A DNA stretch of 33,503 nt from a virus: the IMG/VR virus record IMGVR_UViG_3300021952_000005, positions 1 through 33,503 of that record; one strand, 5' to 3'. Below are positions 13,432 to 18,958 of this stretch, one piece after another. Position 1 is the stretch's first letter, and each line of letters opens with the position of its first letter. The notes beneath the pieces were generated by a model, which had not been told where the DNA came from, made no database searches, and saw only the letters and a program-made list of their open reading frames with translations. A program made the position numbers and the translations under genes.

Positions 13432-14063
13432 CAACATTTACAACTGAGGACAGAATTGCTGTGGAACAGCGCAGCTCTGAATGGCATCAGATGAGGCTTG
13501 GAAAAGTAACCGCTTCTAGGGTTGCTGACATTCTTGCAAAGACAAAGACTGGGCCTTCTGCAAGTCGGCAGAATTACCTTATTGAACTAGCCCTACAAAG
13601 AACTACAGGGGTTGTTCAGGAATCTTACTCCAATAGCGCTATGGAATGGGGAACTCAAACAGAACCCCAGGCTAGAGTTGCTTATGAGGTTGCAACTCAT
13701 AACTTTGTTGACCAAGTTGCTTTTGTAGACCATCCAACAATTCCCAACTTTGGTTGCAGTCCTGATGGTTTGGTAGGAGAAGGGCTTATTGAAATTAAAT
13801 GCCCCAACTCAGCAACTCATTGGGAATACTTCAAAGCTAAAGAACCGCCCAAGAAATACTTTATCCAAATGCAGGCTCAAATGGCTTGCACAGGGGCTAA
13901 ATGGTGCGACTTTGTAAGCTTTGACCCTAGGATGCCTGAGCGCAGCCAGCTTTTAATAGTCAATGTCCCAAGGGATGAAACCTTTATTGCAGAGATGGAA
14001 GCCGAAATTAAGCAGTTTTTGAATGAAGTAGAAATAGAAGTAAATTTAATGAAAGGGATGTAA
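13428..14063 (+). CDS. YqaJ-like exonuclease (lambda exonuclease family)
   Basis: A 211-residue nuclease. QRSSEWHQMRLGKVTASR (14-31) is the usual YqaJ opening. Next come AMEWGTQTEPQARVAYE (71-87), then GCSPDGLVGEGLIEIKCPNS, with the catalytic Asp of PDG and the E-x-K, and a final QMQAQMACTG. All expected metal-binding residues are visible and the length is normal. It would chew one strand from double-strand ends, handing it to the annealing protein upstream. GGAGGAG lies just before the ATG. Confidence 0.92.
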   Translation: MTTFTTEDRIAVEQRSSEWHQMRLGKVTASRVADILAKTKTGPSASRQNYLIELALQRTTGVVQESYSNSAMEWGTQTEPQARVAYEVATHNFVDQVAFVDHPTIPNFGCSPDGLVGEGLIEIKCPNSATHWEYFKAKEPPKKYFIQMQAQMACTGAKWCDFVSFDPRMPERSQLLIVNVPRDETFIAEMEAEIKQFLNEVEIEVNLMKGM

Positions 14064-14330
14064 ATGGGAATTAAATATTATTTAAAAACTCCTGTGTCTG
14101 AATACACAGATAAAGATGGTCAGCAAAAAAAGCGCTATCAAACCATTGGAATTGTTACAGAGACCAAAAAAGGCGATTTGATGTTTAAGCTTGAAATGCT
14201 TCCGCTTTTAGGCATGAAAGAAGGCGCTATTTGGGGTTATCTCAATGAGCCTGAAGAAAAGGGCCAAGAAGGGCAAAAAAGCGCTTCATCGCCTGATTTA
14301 GCAACTTTAGAAGATGACCCACCATTTTAA
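14064..14330 (+). CDS. Small SSB-like protein with acidic C-terminal tip
   Basis: An 88-residue protein directly after the exonuclease stop. The first 60 residues look like a compact beta fold (IKYYLKTPVSEY, RYQTIGIVTET, DLMFKLEMLPLLG). The last part is a disordered linker ending EDDPPF, which closely resembles the DDDIPF-type tip by which bacterial SSB binds its partners. This and its place beside an exonuclease and annealase suggest single-strand DNA binding. It is about half the length of ordinary SSB and I do not recognise its OB domain from sequence, so the role is inferred. Confidence 0.6.
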   Translation: MGIKYYLKTPVSEYTDKDGQQKKRYQTIGIVTETKKGDLMFKLEMLPLLGMKEGAIWGYLNEPEEKGQEGQKSASSPDLATLEDDPPF

Positions 14331-14340
14331 GGAGCAATAA

Positions 14341-14484
14341 ATGAAAAAAGTAATCGGAGCTTTACTTCTTTTAATAGCATTATCTGCTCAAGCAGACCAG
14401 GTAATTACTTGTAAAACTTGGGCTGGAGCTATTTTTGTATGGCATGGCTATCAATGCCCTCAAGGTTCAATGCAATCTTTTTAA
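14341..14484 (+). CDS. Small exported protein
   Basis: A 47-residue protein with a textbook signal peptide (MKKVIGALLLLIALSAQA, cut probable after AQA) and a mature part of about 29 residues with two Cys (ITCKTW and YQCPQG) that could form a disulfide in the periplasm. AAGGAG precedes the ATG. It could act in the cell envelope, for example in superinfection exclusion, but no family is recognised. Confidence 0.7.
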   Translation: MKKVIGALLLLIALSAQADQVITCKTWAGAIFVWHGYQCPQGSMQSF

Positions 14485-14493
14485 GGAGTCATC

Positions 14494-14697
14494 ATGAACG
14501 ACCATATATGGACTGCTTCAGGAACAGATATTACAATTCGCTGGAGGCTTAATGGCTGGATTCCACCTTCTGAACAGCAGGAATATAGAGATAAATGGAA
14601 ATATTATCAAAATCTTCCTTTGCGTAATTTGGATGACAAAGCTAAAGAGCAATATGAACAAGTAATGCGAAAAGCTAAAGTCTTAAGGATTAAATAA
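14494..14697 (+). CDS. Small hypothetical protein
   Basis: A 67-residue basic protein (begins MNDHIWTASGTDITIRWRLN), followed by a Tyr/Lys-rich helical part. AAGGAG lies 6 bases before the ATG. Its stop codon overlaps the next ATG (TAATG). Function unknown. Confidence 0.7.
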   Translation: MNDHIWTASGTDITIRWRLNGWIPPSEQQEYRDKWKYYQNLPLRNLDDKAKEQYEQVMRKAKVLRIK

Positions 14698-14981
14698 TGG
14701 CAACTAAACTATCTGTGCTTGTGCCTGCAATTAAAGAAAAATCAGGCAAGGTTATCAAAGCCCCAAGTAAAGCTTGGAGTCATGATGAGCTTAAGAAAAA
14801 AGCTGGCAAAGAGGCTAAACACGCAAAGCATGAATTTGAGCTTTCTAATGGTCGAATTGTTACTAGAAAAGTAGCAGCTAAAGTTGCTGAAAAAGCTGGA
14901 GAAGTTCCTAAATCAGTTGGCAAAAAGCTTCATAGCCATGATTTAAGGAAGGCTGAAGGCATCAAAAAGAAAAAAATGTAA
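14697..14981 (+). CDS. Small very basic protein
   Basis: A 94-residue protein with many Lys residues and no acidic clusters (KAWSHDELKKKAGKEAKHAK, KKLHSHDLRKAEGIKKKKM). The HSHDL and SHDEL parts form an internal near-repeat. It could bind DNA or RNA through charge. Overlaps both neighbours by 1 base. Confidence 0.65.
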   Translation: MATKLSVLVPAIKEKSGKVIKAPSKAWSHDELKKKAGKEAKHAKHEFELSNGRIVTRKVAAKVAEKAGEVPKSVGKKLHSHDLRKAEGIKKKKM

Positions 14982-15076
14982 TGACTAATGATGAGGCTAT
15001 GGCTTTCGCAGCAATAGTTATGATTGGCATAGCCTTTATCATTTTATTTTTAATCGGACAAGACAATGACAAATGA
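14981..15076 (+). CDS. 31-aa single-pass membrane microprotein
   Basis: It begins MTNDEAMAFAAIVMIGIAFI and continues ILFLIGQDNDK. The start overlaps the previous stop by 1 base and the stop lies within the next gene's first codons. One membrane helix with an acidic start and polar end, so its orientation may differ from the 27-aa and 32-aa microproteins. No family recognised. Confidence 0.6.
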   Translation: MTNDEAMAFAAIVMIGIAFIILFLIGQDNDK

Positions 15077-15254
15077 ACCAATCCCATTTGCAGGGAATCT
15101 TAAAACCCCATCAGATGATTGTGAAGAAGCCTTTTTTGCGCTTTACCCTGACTTCTTTTATGAAGGCTCTACAGCGCTAACTTTGTGGACTCAAGGCTGG
15201 CAGGCAGCTTTAGATAATGCTGAAAACAAAAAGCCATTAATTCAGCTTATATGA
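15066..15254 (+). CDS. Small acidic hypothetical protein
   Basis: A 62-residue acidic protein with aromatic residues (EEAFFALYPDFFYEG, LTLWTQGWQAALDNA). The WTQGWQAAL segment resembles the helix of short phage proteins of the form W..G(F/W)QA. It overlaps the microprotein before it and the PPK2 gene after it (ATGA), so its expression is tied to PPK2. Confidence 0.65.
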   Translation: MTNEPIPFAGNLKTPSDDCEEAFFALYPDFFYEGSTALTLWTQGWQAALDNAENKKPLIQLI

Positions 15255-16009
15255 GCGACAGCATTACTTGCACAGAAGAAGGCCCTCGCAACTTAATCAG
15301 CATTAAAGAGTTTGAAAAAAAGAAGCATAGCCTTCAGGTTGAGCTTTTAAAATGGCAGCATTTTGTAAAAGATGCTGGTCAAAAGCATATTATTCTTTTT
15401 GAGGGCAGGGATGCTGCTGGAAAGGGAGGAACTATTAAGCGCTTCCTGGAACACATGAACCCAAAATCAGCTAGAGTTGTAGCTTTAGACAAGCCAACAG
15501 AAACTGAGCGCCAACAATGGTATTGGCAACGCTACATCAAAGAATTCCCAAAATCAGGTGAAATTACTTTTTGGGACAGAAGTTGGTATAACAGGGCTAC
15601 AGTTGAGAAAGTAATGAGCTTTGCAACCGCCAATGAAGTCCAAGATTTTTTTAATGAATGTCCTGTTTTAGAAAATCTATGGTCTAAAAAAATAAAAATA
15701 ATTAAATTTTGGCTTGATGTAAGCAAAAAAGAACAAGCAAGGAGATTTAAAGAAAGAGAAAACAATCCATTAAAACTTGGAAAATTAAGCCCAATAGATA
15801 GGGTTAGCCAAGACAAATGGAAAGAGTATAGCCAGGCAGAGGAGTCAATATTTCTCTGCACAGATAACTGGGTAAAAGTTAAATCCGATTGCAAACGCTC
15901 TGCTAGGATAGCTTGTATGCAATATGTTTTATTGAATAATGACTATCCAGGAAAAAACTTGGATAATATTGGAGAGCTAAATCTCCATATCCTCGCTCAG
16001 GGCAGTTAA
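15251..16009 (+). CDS. ppk2: Polyphosphate kinase 2 (PPK2 family)
   Basis: A 252-residue PPK2-domain protein. Walker A GRDAAGKGG is at 52-60, FLEHMNPKSARVVALDKPTE at 65-84, the second active-site motif WDRSWYNRA at 108-116, and the lid region RRFKERENNPLK..KLSPID at about 165-183. All hallmark residues of the single-domain PPK2 family are present and the length is normal, so it should be active. PPK2 enzymes move phosphate from polyphosphate to nucleotides (or the reverse, depending on class). In a phage this would supply nucleoside triphosphates from host polyphosphate reserves. It is the last gene of the rightward operon, coupled by ATGA to the previous gene and followed by a terminator. 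Direction and class cannot be fixed from motifs alone. Confidence 0.9.
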   Translation: MSDSITCTEEGPRNLISIKEFEKKKHSLQVELLKWQHFVKDAGQKHIILFEGRDAAGKGGTIKRFLEHMNPKSARVVALDKPTETERQQWYWQRYIKEFPKSGEITFWDRSWYNRATVEKVMSFATANEVQDFFNECPVLENLWSKKIKIIKFWLDVSKKEQARRFKERENNPLKLGKLSPIDRVSQDKWKEYSQAEESIFLCTDNWVKVKSDCKRSARIACMQYVLLNNDYPGKNLDNIGELNLHILAQGS

Positions 16010-16035
16010 GCCAACATTCAAGGATGCAACAAGTA

Positions 16036-16094
16036 AGGGCTTTTTTGGCTTTCGACCTTACAGCTATCAGTTGCCAAATTGATGCCCTTTTTTT
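16036..16094 (+). terminator. Rho-independent terminator of the rightward operon
   Basis: A two-part stem: AGGGC (16036-16040) with GCCCT (16084-16088), and inside it TTTGGC (16044-16049) with GCCAAA (16073-16078). A run of seven T follows (16088-16094). It lies between the convergent PPK2 and endolysin genes and overlaps the last bases of the endolysin gene. Confidence 0.65.
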
Positions 16095-16686
16095 AAGCGC
16101 CTAATATATCCATTGCTTTGTGAATTCGGTTTATGCGGTCATCAAGACCCAAAGTGCCTCCATTGATGCGCTTAGTCATGGTTGTCCAATCTTCAGCTTC
16201 AGCAAGCGCATTTAAGCCCTTTTTATTCCAAAACCAGCCAGCAGACATACAAGCCCATTCAGGCTCTAAAAGAAGCTCAGGATTGCTTGTAAAAGGTTGT
16301 CCTAGGGCATCGCCACATACTTGATAATTTGAGCGCCCTGTGAGCTGTATAACACCTCTACCATGGAAGCGCCAACCATCCCCATCCTGATTATTTCCAA
16401 GGTCAGCTCTACCACCATAAACTTTGTTTGCAATACCTTCAGGATTATTGGCTAATTTTTCAGAAGTTGCAGCATCAAATCGAGAAGGCCATACTCGCAT
16501 CAAAGCTTGTGCGCTGTAATGGAGATTTTCTTCTAATACCTTAAAATTATTAGACTCATGACCGCATTGACCAATAAATGCAGCTTGTCTTTTTGGGGTA
16601 TCAATGCCATATTTGGAAAAAGTGTCATTTAAAGGTTTTAACCATTTAGCATCAATTCCTAATGCTTGTAATTGTTCGTTATTCAT
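16093..16686 (-). CDS. Endolysin, GH19 chitinase-like
   Basis: A 197-residue glycoside hydrolase family 19 domain. CGHESNNF (41-48) carries the first catalytic Glu (44), and LEENLHYSAQ (51-60) a second acidic site. The substrate cleft motif includes GGRADLGN, DGDGWRFHGRG and IQLTGRSNY, followed by the closing region CMSAGWFW. No signal peptide, so release needs a holin. It would cut the sugar backbone of peptidoglycan. It starts within the end of the holin-like gene (8-base overlap). Confidence 0.92.
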   Translation of the reverse strand: MNNEQLQALGIDAKWLKPLNDTFSKYGIDTPKRQAAFIGQCGHESNNFKVLEENLHYSAQALMRVWPSRFDAATSEKLANNPEGIANKVYGGRADLGNNQDGDGWRFHGRGVIQLTGRSNYQVCGDALGQPFTSNPELLLEPEWACMSAGWFWNKKGLNALAEAEDWTTMTKRINGGTLGLDDRINRIHKAMDILGA

Positions 16687-16900
16687 CTTCCGATTCGCCT
16701 AATTTGATGCCAGCCACAAGCCCCACAAATGCCCCAACAATCATTTGAAAAGCTGGTGTAACAGCCTTAAAAATCTCTGTATTATCTATTGCTGGATTAA
16801 ATAATCCTTTTAACAAAACACTAACCATTGAAAGCAAAATAATAGCCAAGGTAATAGTGGCTATAAGTGTTACCCAAAGAGCTACGCTTTTTTTATTCAT
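16679..16900 (-). CDS. Probable holin
   Basis: A 73-residue membrane protein. Segments about 8-31 (LWVTLIATITLAIILLSMVSVLL) in two pieces and 50-66 (FQMIVGAFVGLVAGI) are hydrophobic. The N-terminus is basic and the end acidic (KLGESEDE). Size, topology and place between Rz and endolysin fit a holin that opens the inner membrane. Overlaps both neighbours by a few bases. Confidence 0.72.
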   Translation of the reverse strand: MNKKSVALWVTLIATITLAIILLSMVSVLLKGLFNPAIDNTEIFKAVTPAFQMIVGAFVGLVAGIKLGESEDE

Positions 16901-17271
16901 TTGATTGAATCATATTGTTTATAACAAGCTTCTAAGCCTATTCTGATTTCGTCTGCCCTGGCAGCTTCCCTGACAAGAAACTCTGCATCCTCGGCATAAA
17001 GGGCTGCCCCAGTTCCACCTTGTCCAATTGTGGCTTCTGAGGAACGATTGGGTCGCTTACGCAACTCACTAATGGCATCAACAAGCTGAGAATTAATAGC
17101 TTTGATTTGGTCATCTTTTTCTTTCCTTATCTTGTCTGCATCAGATTGATATTGATGTTCTTTGGCTCGAATGTCTTTTTCTTGGCTTGCTTGCTGATGT
17201 TGACAGCCACTTACAAACCCACCGCAAAATAGGCTAATAGCGACCATTGCATAAATGATATAAATATTCAT
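16897..17271 (-). CDS. Rz-like inner-membrane spanin
   Basis: A 124-residue protein. The N-terminal hydrophobic segment (IYIIYAMVAISLFCGGFVSG, 3-22) is followed by a long charged helical rod (about 28-75) and the characteristic tail GGTGAALYAEDAEFLVREAA (85-104) seen in phage Rz proteins. Cys23 near the segment end raises the option of lipid attachment, but a separate Rz1 is nested in this gene, so an inner-membrane spanin is more likely. It fuses inner and outer membranes in the last step of lysis of a Gram-negative cell. Confidence 0.82.
   Translation of the reverse strand: MNIYIIYAMVAISLFCGGFVSGCQHQQASQEKDIRAKEHQYQSDADKIRKEKDDQIKAINSQLVDAISELRKRPNRSSEATIGQGGTGAALYAEDAEFLVREAARADEIRIGLEACYKQYDSIK
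16938..17114 (-). CDS. Rz1-like outer-membrane spanin lipoprotein, nested in Rz
   Basis: A 58-residue frame wholly inside the Rz gene, in the +1 frame. It starts MTKSKLLILSLLMPLVSC, a classic lipoprotein signal with lipobox LVSC and Cys18, then a Pro/Lys/Gln-rich mature part (DPIVPQKPQLDKVELGQP) without further Cys. AAGGAAAG lies upstream of the ATG. This is the arrangement of lambda Rz/Rz1. It would sit in the outer membrane and contact the Rz rod across the periplasm. Simple gene callers miss it because it is short and fully overlapped. Confidence 0.82.
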   Translation of the reverse strand: MTKSKLLILSLLMPLVSCVSDPIVPQKPQLDKVELGQPFMPRMQSFLSGKLPGQTKSE

Positions 17272-17810
17272 CTAAAACCGCTTATTCTTGGCGAAAATGC
17301 GAATGTCGCTTGATAAGCTTCCGATGGAGTCTGATGTAGAGTGCCTCGAATATTCCAACCAATATTGCAATAAAAACAACGAGAGAAGCCAATAGGAAGA
17401 ATCCAAACAAACTGAAAAAGTCCAGCACATTGAACGAAACACCAGCCAGCCACCGCATTGTCATTGTCCTTTATGTTGTCATTGCCATGCAGTTTTGGTT
17501 TGTTTTCTATTGTGTTTATATATCTTAGGCAAACAGAATAAGCAGGATTGCGCCATAACCATTTTACTTTTGACCAATATCCAATAGGATTTAAGCTTTG
17601 AAAAGTTGCATCTCCATCCAAAGTATTGTCAGGAGTCATAAACCAATTTAACCAGGTTGGCAAAACAGGGCCTATTGCTTGATAACTATGATTGTTGCAC
17701 CACCATAGTTTTTGAACTGTAAAAATTGGAAGAATAGGAGCAATGACATAAGCGATTAAAGTCATTGTTAAATTAAGAACTACATAAAATGGATAAAGAA
17801 TATAGTTCAT
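17268..17810 (-). CDS. Lysis-region membrane-associated protein (DUF7338-like)
   Basis: A 180-residue protein with an N-terminal hydrophobic segment (MNYILYPFYVVLNLTMTLIAY, first 21 residues in two parts) continued by VIAPILPIF. Next come the motif MTPDNTLDGDATFQ (58-71) and GYWSKVKWLWRNPAYS (77-92), and the end IGWNIRGTL, TFAFSPRISGF. This order matches an uncharacterised phage family often found beside spanins and holins (I believe DUF7338). Role unknown. It overlaps Rz by 4 bases and the upstream gene by 4 bases. Confidence 0.72.
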   Translation of the reverse strand: MNYILYPFYVVLNLTMTLIAYVIAPILPIFTVQKLWWCNNHSYQAIGPVLPTWLNWFMTPDNTLDGDATFQSLNPIGYWSKVKWLWRNPAYSVCLRYINTIENKPKLHGNDNIKDNDNAVAGWCFVQCAGLFQFVWILPIGFSRCFYCNIGWNIRGTLHQTPSEAYQATFAFSPRISGFR

Positions 17811-18001
17811 TTAATAGGCTCTGTAGTTATAAATCGAAGAATAGCAACAATCAAACCAATAACAACAAGAATGACACCATAATATTTAGCATCAATAACA
17901 TTTTGCAAATAAGAAAAGTTATCAAATAAAGCGCCAAATATAACTAGTGCCAAAGAAAACCACATTGTCCTAGATTTGTGCGCTTTCATTTTCCATGCCA
18001 T
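17807..18001 (-). CDS. Small two-helix membrane protein, holin-like
   Basis: A 64-residue protein with a basic start (MAWKMKAHKSRTMW) and two hydrophobic segments, SLALVIFGALFDNFSYL and YYGVILVVIGLIVAILRF. The pattern ..KS.T.WF..AL...G....LQ ...GLIV...RF.T..P is seen in small phage holin-like proteins. It may be a second holin or an antiholin to the gene at 16679-16900. It overlaps the upstream gene by 16 bases. Confidence 0.65.
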   Translation of the reverse strand: MAWKMKAHKSRTMWFSLALVIFGALFDNFSYLQNVIDAKYYGVILVVIGLIVAILRFITTEPIK

Positions 18002-18216
18002 AAGCCAGCAAAAAAACTTACTAAACCGCTAATACCTGAAACAATTGCCATTCCCATCCAAAATCCACCTCTAGACTTATTTGCAAGCGCAATCAGTTCT
18101 TCTAATTGTTCTTCCATTTTGTCTTGTTTTTTGGATATTTCTATAAATTTGGCTTCATACCCTTCTACTTTTTGCCAAAGAACTCCATATTTAACTGGGT
18201 CAAAATCAAAAGACAT
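17986..18216 (-). CDS. Coiled-coil membrane-anchored protein, lysis region
   Basis: A 76-residue protein with an N-terminal soluble part, a predicted coiled coil (about 17-46, EISKKQDKMEEQLEELIAL) and one C-terminal membrane segment (FWMGMAIVSGISGLVSFFAG). This is the layout of XhlA-type or antiholin-like lysis accessories. It is the first gene of the lysis cassette after the tail-collar gene. Confidence 0.6.
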   Translation of the reverse strand: MSFDFDPVKYGVLWQKVEGYEAKFIEISKKQDKMEEQLEELIALANKSRGGFWMGMAIVSGISGLVSFFAGLWHGK

Positions 18217-18225
18217 AATTTCACC

Positions 18226-18957
18226 TTATGATTTCATGATAAATGCTAAAGCATAATATGGAGGCATATTTGCATTAGTTCCACTTGTTCCAGCAGAATT
18301 ATTTGTAACAGAAATTCCTGTTGTTGAAGTTCCTGTAATTTGTGCAACTCCGCTAACACTAGAACCCATTAAATAGTTTCCTGAGCCAACAGAACCACTA
18401 TTACCATTGTTCGCAATAGTATGATTATGTCCTGGGTCTGAAACTGAAGCAGTATGAGTATGAGCAACAACAATTGCATCAGTAGAGCCACCAGTTTGAC
18501 CTACTGAGTAAGTATTTCCAGCGCCCAATACAAAAGAATTGCGAAGGTCAGGAGTTCCATTAGAGCCATCGCAAAGAACAAATCCGCTAGGAATAGAGCC
18601 TGTAGAACCTGACCAAATTAAAATACAACCAGTTGGCAATGTTGTTGGAGAAACAGGGATTTGACTCAATATTCCTGAAATATTGTCATAACTATCAATC
18701 AAAACATTGTTTGAATCCTGAACAATAAACTTATAAGCATATCCATATTGAAGCCACATTTCCTGTGGCAACTTTCCATCAGAACCCAAAATAATTGGAT
18801 TTGTATTGGCAATATTTCCATTTACAGTTGTATATGTTGCAAGTGGTGTAGAGCTACCAGCTTGATAACAATAGATTTGACCGCCTGCCAATGGCAAACC
18901 AGTAGGGCCAAACAAGGTTTGACCATTAAATAAAGGGGATAAATTTACTGTTGCCAT
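18226..18957 (-). CDS. Tail fibre/spike protein with tail-collar domain
   Basis: A 243-residue protein. The N-terminal roughly 100 residues (SPLFNGQTLFGPTGLPLAGG, IYCYQAGSSTP..TYT) are a common tail-fibre head that binds the virion. Residues 105-145 (PTGCILIWSGSTGSIPSG, VLCDGSNGTPDLRNSF) are a phage tail-collar domain. The C-terminal Gly/Ser/Thr-rich part has His pairs (AHTHTA, GHNHTI) as in fibre tips. It likely helps receptor binding. It starts one base after the stop of the ejection protein. Confidence 0.82.
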   Translation of the reverse strand: MATVNLSPLFNGQTLFGPTGLPLAGGQIYCYQAGSSTPLATYTTVNGNIANTNPIILGSDGKLPQEMWLQYGYAYKFIVQDSNNVLIDSYDNISGILSQIPVSPTTLPTGCILIWSGSTGSIPSGFVLCDGSNGTPDLRNSFVLGAGNTYSVGQTGGSTDAIVVAHTHTASVSDPGHNHTIANNGNSGSVGSGNYLMGSSVSGVAQITGTSTTGISVTNNSAGTSGTNANMPPYYALAFIMKS

Positions 18958-18958
18958 A

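Noticed and set aside
15532-15894. A 120-codon minus-strand frame
   Set aside because: Lies wholly antisense to PPK2, which has complete motifs; no ribosome site or family pattern.
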